DNA of 64,000 nucleotides from Marinobacter denitrificans (GTDB lineage: Bacteria; Pseudomonadota; Gammaproteobacteria; Pseudomonadales; Oleiphilaceae). The notes beneath the pieces were generated by a model. The model saw only the letters and a list, made by a program, of their open reading frames with translations. It made no database searches and was not told the origin of the DNA. Where the stretch lies: NCBI RefSeq assembly GCF_008795955.1, contig NZ_VMHN01000001.1, positions 1,364,001 through 1,428,000 of the forward strand. Direction: 5' to 3'. Of this stretch, positions 27,759 to 35,340 are shown piece by piece (within the stretch, counting starts at the first letter, position 1; every line of letters starts with the position of its first letter). Both the position numbers and the translations under genes were made by a program.

Positions 27759-27870
27759 GAACAGGCAATGCAGGGGGCTGCCCAAAAGACGCTCAAGCCG
27801 TCCGTGGGCGCTTGGGCTCCGCCATCCATGGCTCCGCACACTTTTGGGCAGCCCCCTGCATCACCTGTTC
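27759..27870. repeat. Hairpin repeat family A, copy 2
   Basis: The 30-nt arms 27759-27788 and 27841-27870 are complementary at 28 of 30 positions and enclose a 52-nt loop. The loop begins ACGCT and contains the 22-23 nt block (GCTCCGCCATCCATGGCTCC then GCA) shared with copy 1 at 18051. It stands 9 bp from the family B element, so the tssE-tssF gap carries both families back to back. Confidence 0.82.
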
Positions 27871-27902
27871 TCATCCGTGTCTGCTTGCTATTACCAGTGA
27901 TT

Positions 27903-28343
27903 TCAGATCACCCGATAATAGCGCTTGTCATCCAATAACAAATCAATGGTCGTTTTATCGTCATCCGAACCCACCTTCAGGTAGACCGTCACCTGGAACC
28001 GCAACTGCAATGGATCCGGCCCCTGGGGCATCGCCATCACATCCACCCGGTTCACCCTGGGTTCAAACTTCTCAATACACTGTCGTATGGCGCTGCGAAT
28101 ACGAATGCTCAGGTCATGGGTACCAAGGGTGGCGTCGTTAAAATCCACCAGCCCCAGGTCCGGCACGCTTTCACTGTTACCCGGATGGGCATTCAGCAGA
28201 CGAACCAGGTGGCGCTTGATGGAATCCACCACATGGGTCACTTCCCCCATGCTCTGCCCCGCGGGTTCGGCAGCCTGCTCCAGTCTCTCGAACAGACTGC
28301 CGCCCGAAGCCTGAACACCGTCAACACCGGTGTTCCTGAACAC
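27903..28343 (-). CDS. tssE: Type VI secretion baseplate protein TssE (gp25-like)
   Basis: The 146-residue protein is the gp25-like wedge component. Family features are the GLVDFNDATLGTHDLSIRIRSAIRQCIEKFEPRV core, containing the conserved EPR motif, and the ending LRFQVTVYLKV. It begins at a GTG with AAGGA 7 nt upstream, 3 bp after the tssC stop. The two repeats described above follow it, so the downstream tssF is separated by 266 bp, the widest gap inside the cluster. Confidence 0.93.
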   Translation of the reverse strand: MFRNTGVDGVQASGGSLFERLEQAAEPAGQSMGEVTHVVDSIKRHLVRLLNAHPGNSESVPDLGLVDFNDATLGTHDLSIRIRSAIRQCIEKFEPRVNRVDVMAMPQGPDPLQLRFQVTVYLKVGSDDDKTTIDLLLDDKRYYRVI

Positions 28344-28346
28344 GGA

Positions 28347-29849
28347 TCAGTCCTTGTCCAGACGGCCGACGAGTGACAGCTCGAAGTTCGCACCCATGTA
28401 CTTGAAGTGCGGACGAACCGCCAGGGAGACCGAGTACCAGCCCGGATCGCCTTCCACATCGGAGACGATCACCTTGGCAGCGCGCAAAGGACGACGGCTG
28501 CGAACGTCCGCCGGCGGGTTTTCCTGGTCGGCAACGTACTGACGAATCCAGGTGTTCAGTTCCCGCTCCAGGTCCTGGCGCTCTTTCCAGGAACCGATCT
28601 GCTCACGCTGTAGCACCTTGATGTAGTGCGCCAGGCGGTTGACGATCATCATGTAAGGCAGTTGGGTACCCAGCTTGTAGTTGGTTTCCGCTTCCTTGCC
28701 TTCCTTGGTGTTCGGGAACTGCTTGGGCTTCTGCACGGAGTTGGCAGAGAAGAACGCCGCATTGTCGCTGCCCTTGCGCATGGTCAGGGCGATGAAACCT
28801 TCGTCAGCCATTTCGTATTCGCGACGGTCGGTGATCAGCACCTCGGTCGGAATCTTGGCTTCCAGCTGGCCGAAGGATTCAAAGGTATGAACCGGCAGGT
28901 CTTCCACGGAACCACCGCTTTGCGGGCCGATGATATTCGGGCACCAGCGGTACTTGGCGAAGCTTTCTGTCAGGCGCGTGGCCAGCAGGTAGGCGGTGTT
29001 ACCCCACAGGTAATGCTCGTGGTCACCGGACACGTCTTCCTTGTAGTTGAAACTGCGCACCGGGTTTTCGGTGGGATCGTAAGGCACCCGCAGCAGGAAG
29101 CGTGGTGAGGTAAGGCCCAGGTAGCGGGCGTCTTCCGACTCACGCAGGGAGCGCCACTTGGCGTATTTCGGGCCTTCGAAGACGGCTTTCAGTTCCTTGA
29201 TCGCGGGCAGTTCCTGATAACTGTCGACACCGAAGAATGATGGCGCAACGGAGGACAGGAACGGCGCATGGGCCATGGCGCCCACGGACGACACATACTG
29301 CAGCAGCTTCATGTCCGGCGTGGAAGGCGTAAACGCGTAGTTGCCGACCACAGCACCCACCGGCTCACCGCCAAACTGGCCGTATTCGGTGGAGTAAATG
29401 TGCTTGTAGAAACCGGTCTGGGTTACGTCGGGCGCAAACTCGAAGTCTTCCAGCAATTCGGTCTTGGTGGCGTGGAGAATGTCCACCTTGATGTTCTCGC
29501 GGAAGTCCGTGCGATCAACCATCAGTTTCAGGCCGCGCCAGGAGGATTCCAGTTCCTGCAATTTTGGTGCGTGCAGGATTTCATCCATCTGGGCGCTGAT
29601 CTTGCGGTCCAGCTCGACCACCATCTGGTCAACCAGTGCCTTGTTGACCGGCTGGCCTTTCTCGTCGCTTTTCAGCAGGTTGGAAATAAACGTCGCCACG
29701 CCGCGGCGCGCCACATCGTATCCTTCATCGGCGGGCGCCATGCGACTGTTGGCCATTACCTGGTCCAGCAGAGAGCCTTCAGCTCCTGATTGACGGTCAT
29801 CCGCAACGGATTCGGAGGCAGCAGATTGCTGCTCAGCAGTATCAGACAT
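28347..29849 (-). CDS. tssC: Type VI secretion contractile sheath large subunit TssC (VipB)
   Basis: The 500-residue large sheath subunit assembles with TssB around the Hcp tube and contracts to fire. Family landmarks include LEDLPVHTFESFGQLEAKIPTEV, EYEMADEGFIALTMRKGSDNAAFFSANS, and PYMMIVNRLAHYIKVLQREQIG. AAGGGA stands 6-7 nt before the ATG. It is 63 bp downstream of tssB. Nothing unusual is seen. Confidence 0.97.
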   Translation of the reverse strand: MSDTAEQQSAASESVADDRQSGAEGSLLDQVMANSRMAPADEGYDVARRGVATFISNLLKSDEKGQPVNKALVDQMVVELDRKISAQMDEILHAPKLQELESSWRGLKLMVDRTDFRENIKVDILHATKTELLEDFEFAPDVTQTGFYKHIYSTEYGQFGGEPVGAVVGNYAFTPSTPDMKLLQYVSSVGAMAHAPFLSSVAPSFFGVDSYQELPAIKELKAVFEGPKYAKWRSLRESEDARYLGLTSPRFLLRVPYDPTENPVRSFNYKEDVSGDHEHYLWGNTAYLLATRLTESFAKYRWCPNIIGPQSGGSVEDLPVHTFESFGQLEAKIPTEVLITDRREYEMADEGFIALTMRKGSDNAAFFSANSVQKPKQFPNTKEGKEAETNYKLGTQLPYMMIVNRLAHYIKVLQREQIGSWKERQDLERELNTWIRQYVADQENPPADVRSRRPLRAAKVIVSDVEGDPGWYSVSLAVRPHFKYMGANFELSLVGRLDKD

Positions 29850-29912
29850 ACCACATCCCTTCAGTACGTTTTAATAGAAAAGTGAGACCTGCCAGCAATG
29901 GCAGAATCCGGA

Positions 29913-30413
29913 TTATTCGCCGCTTTCGTCCGTGGCCAGCTCAAGCTCCTGAAGGAGTTTGTCGCGGGCGTCATCGTTGTCCAGCAGTTCCTGCAGCTTG
30001 GAACGGAACGATGGTACGTTGCCCAGCGGGCCCTTGAGGGCAACCAGTGCTTCACGAAGCTCGATCAGCTTCTTCAGCTCCGGTACCTGGCGGGAGATAC
30101 TATCCGGGGAAAAGTCATCCAGGGTCTGGAACGCGAGGTTAACCGGCAGTTCTTCGGCTTCTTCGTCCAGCTTGTTGGTGACAGTAGTGGAGAGGGTAAG
30201 ACCGGCTTCCGACATCACAGAACGGAAGTTGTTCTTGTCGACGGAAATCGCCTTGCGGTCTTCGATCGGAGTTTCTTCGGCCTGTCCCTTGAAGTCACCA
30301 ACGACAAACATCTTCAGCGGTAGCTCTGTTTCAGCCTGCTGATCACCGGTGGCGGGGACGTACTTGATATTGATGCGCTCTTTAGGCGCGACGGAACCGT
30401 CTTTTGAAGACAT
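29913..30413 (-). CDS. tssB: Type VI secretion contractile sheath small subunit TssB (VipA)
   Basis: The 166-residue small sheath subunit starts MSSKDGSVAPKERINIKYVPATG and has the family motifs LPLKMFVVGDFKGQ and VNLAFQTLDDFSPDSISRQVPELKKLIELR. The C-terminal LLDNDDARDKLLQEL is the helix that ClpV recognises in the Vibrio homologue. AGGGAG precedes the ATG. It is the first gene of the cluster; the promoter must lie in the 314-bp space towards the divergent acyl-CoA-binding gene. Confidence 0.96.
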   Translation of the reverse strand: MSSKDGSVAPKERINIKYVPATGDQQAETELPLKMFVVGDFKGQAEETPIEDRKAISVDKNNFRSVMSEAGLTLSTTVTNKLDEEAEELPVNLAFQTLDDFSPDSISRQVPELKKLIELREALVALKGPLGNVPSFRSKLQELLDNDDARDKLLQELELATDESGE

Positions 30414-30727
30414 GCGCTTGCTCCCTGTGGTCCATGTGCAAACTCAGTTGCTGTATTACAGTCCTTTGTGCGCACCTTCCTGGCACGCTACGGGCAAAAC
30501 TTTACACAGAATTAATCAGGCACTCAAGCAAAAACTGGCCAGCTCTTGGCAAAAAACCGGTTCCGGGCAAAGAATTGCCAAGCTGTCGATGTTTTGGCCA
30601 TACGGCGCCTCCTGTGGCGATAGTGCTGAGCCGACTGGAAAGATCAGCCAATGACGGCGGCAGAGCGTCTGGATATACTCTGACTGACCGTGAGTTACGG
30701 ATTCAACACCAAAAAAAGGACCCCCAC
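30414..30727. promoter_or_regulatory. Divergent intergenic region between tssB and the acyl-CoA-binding gene
   Basis: No gene is seen in this 314-bp stretch. It contains an inverted repeat with arms AGCTCTTGGCAA (30541-30552) and TTGCCAAGCT (30575-30584), one bulged base, and a nested AACCGGTT, about 130-170 bp from the tssB start. This would fit a bound regulator or enhancer. I did not find a sigma-54 promoter with correct spacing. The ribosome site of tssB and weak -10-like sequences are present. Confidence 0.45.
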
Positions 30728-30988
30728 ATGAGTGACCTGAAAACCCGTTTTGACGAAGCTGTCAACTACATCCAGAGCGCAGAGGGCGACTTCAAGCCGT
30801 CCAACGAACTGAAACTGGAGTTCTACGCCCTCTACAAGCAGGCCACCGAAGGCGATGTCAACGGCAAACGCCCGGGCATGATGGATTTCGTTGGCCGCGC
30901 CAAGTACGACGCCTGGGAAAAGGTAAAAGGAATGTCGTCGGAGGAAGCCATGCAGCAGTACATCGACAAACTGGAAGCCCTGAAGTAA
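30728..30988 (+). CDS. Acyl-CoA-binding protein (ACBP)
   Basis: The 86-residue single-domain protein binds long-chain acyl-CoA esters in the cytoplasm. It has the four-helix ACBP pattern: FDEAVNYIQSAEGDFKPSNELKLEFYALYKQATEGD, then MMDFVGRAKYDAWEKVKGMSSEEAMQQYIDKLEAL. The conserved YALYKQATEGD and KYDAWEKVKG residues that contact the CoA are present. The first ATG lies within the longer frame from 30404, whose upstream part is intergenic. Small bacterial ACBPs like this occur in hydrocarbon- and lipid-degrading marine bacteria. It is divergent from tssB. Confidence 0.95.
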   Translation: MSDLKTRFDEAVNYIQSAEGDFKPSNELKLEFYALYKQATEGDVNGKRPGMMDFVGRAKYDAWEKVKGMSSEEAMQQYIDKLEALK

Positions 30989-31133
30989 CCGGGCCGCCAG
31001 GCATTCACGGGAGCGGCTACCGTAACGGGAGTTGCTCCCCGTCAATTCTCCCGGTGAAAATTTTTGCGACGGTCAAACGATTGTCATAAGATGCGCCCAA
31101 CATAAGAACAACAATTCACACGGAAGACGCACC

Positions 31134-31445
31134 ATGGATATTACCGAGGCGCTGGAACAGTCCCAGCCCGGCCTTGTCAGTCGAGTGACTGGCGCCATCC
31201 GCAAACACCAGCTTAACCATCGCGCAGAACAGACCTACCTCCACTGGATTTCCCGGTTTGTGCTTTTTCACAACCTGAAAGATCCCGATGCACTGCAGCC
31301 TGATGATCGGCAGCTTTTCCTGGCCTATCTGAGCGAGCGCCTGCAGGTATCAAGGGCACGCATGAATCAGGCAAAACAAGCCCTGGCGTTCTTTTACGAG
31401 GATGTGCTGGGCAGAAACGAGCCGGATGGAATCGCCGCCGCCTGA
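31134..31445 (+). CDS. Orphan phage-integrase N-terminal (SAM-like) domain protein
   Basis: The 103-residue product consists of one core-binding domain of tyrosine recombinases: RKHQLNHRAEQTYLHWISRFVLFH, PDDRQLFLAYLSERLQVSRARMNQAKQALAFFYEDVLGR. This is the part of integron-type and XerC/D-type integrases that clamps DNA. The frame ends 15 residues later and no catalytic (R-H-R-Y) domain follows on either strand. GGAAG lies upstream of the ATG. It could be a free-standing DNA-binding protein or a remnant, but the reading frame is intact and starts cleanly. Confidence 0.8.
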   Translation: MDITEALEQSQPGLVSRVTGAIRKHQLNHRAEQTYLHWISRFVLFHNLKDPDALQPDDRQLFLAYLSERLQVSRARMNQAKQALAFFYEDVLGRNEPDGIAAA

Positions 31446-31463
31446 GTCGGCCCAGCGTGAGAA

Positions 31464-31907
31464 TCAGCGCTCGGTAGTTGTGGTATTGAACGCGCCGTAG
31501 TTGCGGTTGGTGGGTGGCCGGATGATGTAGTTGTCACCGTGGGTCTGTCCGGGGATAGACTTGGGATTGCTGAAACGGAATTCCACCGGAATTTCGTTGC
31601 GACCAAGGTCCGTGCGTGGGTCCCGGGGTTGCAGGGCGAGAGGATCAAGATAGAAATCCTCGTCCGTTCGCGGCTGCACCGGCACCCCGGCCGCCGGCGC
31701 TTCCAGCCCGCCTTCGATCACGGTGTTGGCCAGGGACTCTTCCTCCATGGATCGGAAAGGAATAGTGTGCAGGGTTGAGCGTTCCTCATAGTTGAACGCA
31801 CCCCCGTCAACCGTATCTTCATCCGTTTGCGCACACACCAGTAATGGCAGTGCCATTATTGTCACTGCAACCCCGATTGCTGCCCTGATTGAATCGAATC
31901 CGCCCAT
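31464..31907 (-). CDS. Hypothetical secreted protein
   Basis: The 147-residue product has a signal peptide (IRAAIGVAVTIMALPLLVCAQ) and a hydrophilic mature part rich in Asp, Glu, Pro and Thr, containing ERSTLHTIPFRSMEEESLAN and PVEFRFSNPKSIPGQTHGDNYIIRPPTNRNYG. I recognise no family. I start at the ATG at 31907 because AAGG lies 8 nt upstream; the ATG at 31913 is also possible. It is convergent with the orphan integrase-like gene, 18 bp apart, and shares a promoter-free region with greB downstream. Confidence 0.65.
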   Translation of the reverse strand: MGGFDSIRAAIGVAVTIMALPLLVCAQTDEDTVDGGAFNYEERSTLHTIPFRSMEEESLANTVIEGGLEAPAAGVPVQPRTDEDFYLDPLALQPRDPRTDLGRNEIPVEFRFSNPKSIPGQTHGDNYIIRPPTNRNYGAFNTTTTER

Positions 31908-32022
31908 AGCCATTGCCTTTTATTATTCCCTGTCGTGCCGGGGCACCTGACTGACAATTTTTGATCAGTCTATCGCCAAACACGACAAAAAACCCGGGCG
32001 GTCGCCAGTTTTGTGACACTCC

Positions 32023-32514
32023 TCACTTGTCGGGCGTGAGCGGCTCGTAACGAATGCGGGTAATGACAACATGGGTCCAGCCATCCGGAGTGCGCACGCC
32101 CACCTCATCGTCAATACGCTTACCCAGAAGGGCGCGAGCCATGGGAGAGTCGATACTCAGATATCCGCGCGACAGGTCGAACTCGTCAGGCCCGACCAGT
32201 CGGTAGGTGCTTTCGGCACCTTCCTCGTTCTCGATGGTCACCCAGGCGCCAAAGAATACCTTGTCGCGATCCTCAGGCAGCCGGTCCACCACGGTCAGTT
32301 CGTCCAGTCGCTTGCTCAGAAAGCGGACGCGCCGGTCGATTTCCCGAAGCTGTTTCTTGCCATAGATATACTCGGCATTTTCTGATCGGTCGCCCTGGGC
32401 GGCGGCTTCACGCACAGCCTGGGTGACCTCCGGCCGCTTCTCCTTCCAAAGGTAGCGCAGCTCTTCACGCAGGGCATTTTCGCCCTCCGCTGTTATGTAG
32501 CGGGTTCTGGCCAT
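32023..32514 (-). CDS. greB: Transcription elongation factor GreB
   Basis: The 163-residue factor rescues backtracked RNA polymerase by stimulating transcript cleavage. The N-terminal coiled coil carries the catalytic acidic tip (QGDRSENAEYIYGKKQLREIDRRVRFLSKRLD), where the conserved D and E reside; the C-terminal FKBP-like domain contains YRLVGPDEFDLSRGYLSIDSPMARALLGKRIDDEV. Length and the ENAEYIYGKK phrase distinguish GreB from GreA. The ATG has no Shine-Dalgarno; an upstream ORF stops 7 nt before it, so translation may depend on that ORF. A terminator stands 29 bp upstream. Confidence 0.95.
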   Translation of the reverse strand: MARTRYITAEGENALREELRYLWKEKRPEVTQAVREAAAQGDRSENAEYIYGKKQLREIDRRVRFLSKRLDELTVVDRLPEDRDKVFFGAWVTIENEEGAESTYRLVGPDEFDLSRGYLSIDSPMARALLGKRIDDEVGVRTPDGWTHVVITRIRYEPLTPDK

Positions 32515-32521
32515 AGAAAAA

Positions 32522-32614
32522 TCATCGCGTAGAAATAAAAAAACCCCGTAAAAACGGGGTAAGGCTAGCGCTGTGCTGGAGGGAGAAGCAAGCGGAGTTT
32601 CCGCCGGCTTCCAT
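32522..32614 (-). CDS. Candidate leader peptide upstream of greB
   Basis: A 30-codon ORF beginning MEAGGNSACF starts at an ATG with GGAGGG exactly 7 nt upstream, the strongest ribosome site in the greB leader. It reads through the terminator hairpin and stops 7 nt before the greB ATG, which itself lacks a ribosome site. This geometry suggests translational coupling or attenuation. It is an inference from sequence geometry alone; random chance is a live alternative, since the peptide has no recognisable amino-acid run. Confidence 0.4.
   Translation of the reverse strand: MEAGGNSACFSLQHSASLTPFLRGFFISTR
32536..32560 (-). terminator. Intrinsic terminator in the greB leader
   Basis: A perfect 7-bp stem (ACCCCGT / ACGGGGT) with a four-base loop is followed on the minus strand by seven T residues. 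It points towards greB and lies between its leader and its start, so it can only end a transcript that began upstream of greB. Confidence 0.85.
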
Positions 32615-32640
32615 AACTACACCCTCCATTCTGCACAGTC
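32561..32640 (-). ncRNA. Structured greB leader RNA or small RNA
   Basis: On the minus strand a 13-bp long-range stem pairs 32622-32638 (CTGTGC and TGGAGGG blocks, 4-nt bulge) with 32571-32583. It encloses an inner hairpin: stems 32585-32589/32607-32611 and 32592-32596/32600-32604, with a 2x2 internal loop and a 3-nt loop. The TGGAGGG strand contains the Shine-Dalgarno of the leader peptide, so pairing would hide it. The terminator follows, so a roughly 100-nt transcript is expected. I do not recognise it as a known RNA family. Confidence 0.6.
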
Positions 32641-32805
32641 GAGGTTACACCGCAGTGGCCGCACGATTACGTTTTTTTCAGGGCGGGAATTAGGTTGTTC
32701 ACTCTAGAGAGTAGCGTTAACGTCCAAGTCAAATAAGCGTACTAACGAGTGAAGCTTTCACTGGTCGACACTTTGGACAATTTCTGAACAAACGGGGCAC
32801 CTGAA

Positions 32806-33093
32806 ATGAACACGCAAAAACTCATCAATACAGCGTTAAACGGCCTGGACAGTATTGGCTACCAGCTTGATCAGTATGGCATTACCGGTAAGTTGAACCG
32901 CCACAACCTGGCCGCGTTCATCATGCTCGAACAGAAGCATCTGGAAGGCGAGTGGGACAGCATTCAGGCAAAGTTTGATCGTCGCCGCTCACAGTTTGAT
33001 GGCCTGCTGACCGTGATCGAAACCCGCACTGATTCGCTGATCAAGCCTCTGATCAGCCGTGTACATCAGTTCCGGGGCGTTTCCGACCACTGA
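32806..33093 (+). CDS. Small hypothetical helical protein
   Basis: The 95-residue product is almost entirely predicted helical (LINTALNGLDSIGYQLDQYG, HNLAAFIMLEQKHLEGEWDSIQAKFDRRRSQFDGLLTVIETRTDSLIKPLISRVHQF), with no signal peptide or membrane segment. The helical pattern resembles short phasin-like or coiled-coil proteins, but I do not recognise a family. It ends one base before the convergent histidine kinase gene. The ribosome site upstream of the ATG is weak (ACGGGG at distance). Confidence 0.6.
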   Translation: MNTQKLINTALNGLDSIGYQLDQYGITGKLNRHNLAAFIMLEQKHLEGEWDSIQAKFDRRRSQFDGLLTVIETRTDSLIKPLISRVHQFRGVSDH

Positions 33094-34569
33094 TCATGCA
33101 CCTTTAAGTTCGCCCGGAGACGCTTGTTCTCCGGTTTCCGAACCCGGCAGCGTCTGGGTATCCTTGAGGCGTTTCCGGGTCGGGGAATAGGCCGGCATAC
33201 GAACGGTCACCATTAGCCCCGGGTACTCTTCCCCGGGGTGATGATCGCTGAGGGAAATAACTCCCTGGTGTATCTCGGCCACGGCGCTGACAAGACTGAG
33301 GCCGAGGCCATTTCCCGGCAGGGACCGGCTTTTGCCCACCCGGTAGAAACGCTGGAAAACCTGGTCTTTTTCTTCGTCGGGAATGCCAATACCACTATCC
33401 CCCACCTCGAAGATGGCATCAGTCCCTTCCTTGCGAACATTGACACGAATCTTGCCCTTTTCGGGGGTGTATTTGATGGCGTTGTCGATCAGATTGCTGA
33501 CCATCTGGAACAACAGATCCCGGTCACCTTCAATCACTACCTGCTCTTGCAGCGACTGCTCGAAGTCCTGGTCCTTATCTTCCGCCAGGGCCTCGTATAG
33601 TTCGCAGGCATCGCTCACCAACTCCCCCAGGGCCACCTGTTTCATATCGGCAGCGTTGCCACGGGTTTCCAGGCGCGCGATTCGCAGCAGGGCGTTGAAG
33701 GTTGCCAACAACTGATCTGCCTCGGCCACCGCTTTGCCCGCCTGATCCCGCGCTTCGTCGTGGTCTACAGACAGCAAGGTGTTTTCCAGCTGGTTACGCA
33801 GGCGGGTCAATGGTGTTCTCAGGTCGTGAGCAATACTGTCGGAGACGTGCCGTATACCTTCCATCAGGTAGACAATCCGGTCCAGCATCTGGTTGAGGTT
33901 TTCGGCCAACTGGTCGAAATCATCATCAGTACCCCGGGTAGGTATGCGCAGGGAGAGGTGCCCGTTCATAATTCGTCGGGAGGTATTGTTGATTACCTCA
34001 ATTCGCCGGGTGGTACTTCGGCTCATCAGAAATCCGCCCAGCAGCGCCAGTGCCAGGGTAATCCCCATACCCCAGTTGATGGCCGTTTCGATCACTTTTT
34101 TCAGATTGGTAAGTTCGTCCACATCACGACCGACCAGCAAACGCAGACCGCCCTGAACCTCGAAGATACGTGCACGGGCCAGGCGCTCGGGGCCGGTCCA
34201 GCCTACAGATTCATCCAGCGTGAAATTGATCCAGCCACTTTCCGAGCGTGAGCCCTGCGGCCAGGTCTCTACATTGCCGGCAAGCTTGAGAAAGTCGTCG
34301 GTGGTGAGCAGGTAAATGGATTTGGCGTTGGGGTCGCGGGCAACGCGTTCGCGAATAATGGAAATAAGTCCATTGATACCGCTGCCACGATATTGCTCAG
34401 CGAGGCCGGCAATCTCGGCCTCGATGGTTTCATCCGTCTGGGCAGTCATGAACCCGGCTGTGCGCCAATAGATAAACGCCAACAACAGAAAAACCGAGGT
34501 GGCGAACACCACCATGTACAGCAGGGCTAACTGAAACGATGAGGTTCTGAGCTGGCTAAGCAGTTTCAC
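33094..34569 (-). CDS. Sensor histidine kinase
   Basis: About 491 residues. Two transmembrane helices (SSFQLALLYMVVFATSVFLLL near the start and GMGITLALALLGGFLMS around residue 170) flank a periplasmic sensor of about 130 residues. A HAMP domain follows (IEVINNTSRRIMNGHLSLRIP), then the dimerisation His box DSIAHDLRTPLTRLRNQL and an ATPase domain with N box NLIDNAIKYTPEKG and G box VGDSGIGIPDEEK. I start at the GTG at 34569, with AGGA upstream; a GTG at 34587 is possible. It overlaps the upstream response-regulator gene by 14 bp. Stimulus unknown. Confidence 0.92.
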   Translation of the reverse strand: MKLLSQLRTSSFQLALLYMVVFATSVFLLLAFIYWRTAGFMTAQTDETIEAEIAGLAEQYRGSGINGLISIIRERVARDPNAKSIYLLTTDDFLKLAGNVETWPQGSRSESGWINFTLDESVGWTGPERLARARIFEVQGGLRLLVGRDVDELTNLKKVIETAINWGMGITLALALLGGFLMSRSTTRRIEVINNTSRRIMNGHLSLRIPTRGTDDDFDQLAENLNQMLDRIVYLMEGIRHVSDSIAHDLRTPLTRLRNQLENTLLSVDHDEARDQAGKAVAEADQLLATFNALLRIARLETRGNAADMKQVALGELVSDACELYEALAEDKDQDFEQSLQEQVVIEGDRDLLFQMVSNLIDNAIKYTPEKGKIRVNVRKEGTDAIFEVGDSGIGIPDEEKDQVFQRFYRVGKSRSLPGNGLGLSLVSAVAEIHQGVISLSDHHPGEEYPGLMVTVRMPAYSPTRKRLKDTQTLPGSETGEQASPGELKGA

Positions 34570-35236
34570 GCAACATGTATCCTGCACCCCGGATGGTCTG
34601 CAGCAATGGGGTATCGAATTCCTTGTCGATTTTTGCCCTCAGACGGCTGATATGCACATCGATCACATTCGTCTGCGGGTCGAAGTGATAATCCCATACC
34701 TTCTCAAGCAGCATGGTGCGCGTGACCACCTGGCCGGCATTGCGCATCAGATATTCCAGCAGACGGAATTCCCGGGGCTGAACGTCAATATTGTGCCCTG
34801 CCCGCTTTACAGTCCTGGCCAGCAGGTCCATTTCCAGATCCGCTACCTTCAGCACAGTCTCGGTTTCGGCAGACTGGCGGTTACGGCGCACCAGGGATTC
34901 AATCCGGGCCAGCAGTTCAGTAAACGAGAAGGGTTTGGTCAGGTAGTCGTCGCCGCCACCACGCAGGCCTTCCACGCGGTCATCCACATCTCCCAGGGCG
35001 CTGAGGATCAGCACTGGCACCTGATTACCGGTGGCACGCACCGTTTTGATAATCGACAGGCCATCCATACCCGGAAGCATGCGATCAACAATCATGATGT
35101 CGTAATCTTCGCTGGCGGCCATCATCATTCCGTCCTTGCCATCCGCCGCATGATCCACGACAAAATCAGACTCTTTCAGCCCTTTAACAAGGTAGTTTGC
35201 CACGTCCTGATCGTCTTCAATTACCAGTGCTTTCAC
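34556..35236 (-). CDS. OmpR-family response regulator
   Basis: The 226-residue regulator has a receiver domain with the acidic pocket EDD, phospho-acceptor Asp in DIMIVDRMLPGMDG (about residue 51), the conserved Thr/Ser region VLILSALG and Lys in LTKPFSFTELLAR, followed by a winged-helix DNA-binding domain ending VIDVHISRLRAKID and LQTIRGAGYMLR. It is the partner of the overlapping histidine kinase (14-bp overlap). Target genes are not visible; the upstream intergenic space to the isomerase gene is short. Orthologues are annotated as PfeR/CusR/QseB-like, and I cannot distinguish between them. Confidence 0.93.
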   Translation of the reverse strand: MKALVIEDDQDVANYLVKGLKESDFVVDHAADGKDGMMMAASEDYDIMIVDRMLPGMDGLSIIKTVRATGNQVPVLILSALGDVDDRVEGLRGGGDDYLTKPFSFTELLARIESLVRRNRQSAETETVLKVADLEMDLLARTVKRAGHNIDVQPREFRLLEYLMRNAGQVVTRTMLLEKVWDYHFDPQTNVIDVHISRLRAKIDKEFDTPLLQTIRGAGYMLRETA

Positions 35237-35340
35237 CGGTTATCCTCCTGATTAGCGGATTACATTAACAGCTAGGGTACGAAGAACATCGGTTGCCGGC
35301 CAGTTACGATCTTGTAAGAGGGTGTCGCCAATGGCGACGG

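Noticed and set aside
27637..27768. Upstream extension of tssF into the repeat region
   Set aside because: The extra residues are encoded by repeat B; canonical TssF starts at MKLNRFYRDE.
30500..30600. Sigma-54 promoter before tssB
   Set aside because: Two -24/-12-like matches on the minus strand (TTGGCAATTCTTTGC and TGGCCAGTTTTTGC) have nine rather than ten bases between GG and GC. A plus-strand match near 30480 has correct spacing but GGGC for TTGC and points away from tssB.
32703..32732. Promoter for the greB leader (TTGACT with an 18-bp spacer)
   Set aside because: The -10 candidate TCTAGA matches only three of six consensus bases, so I do not annotate it.
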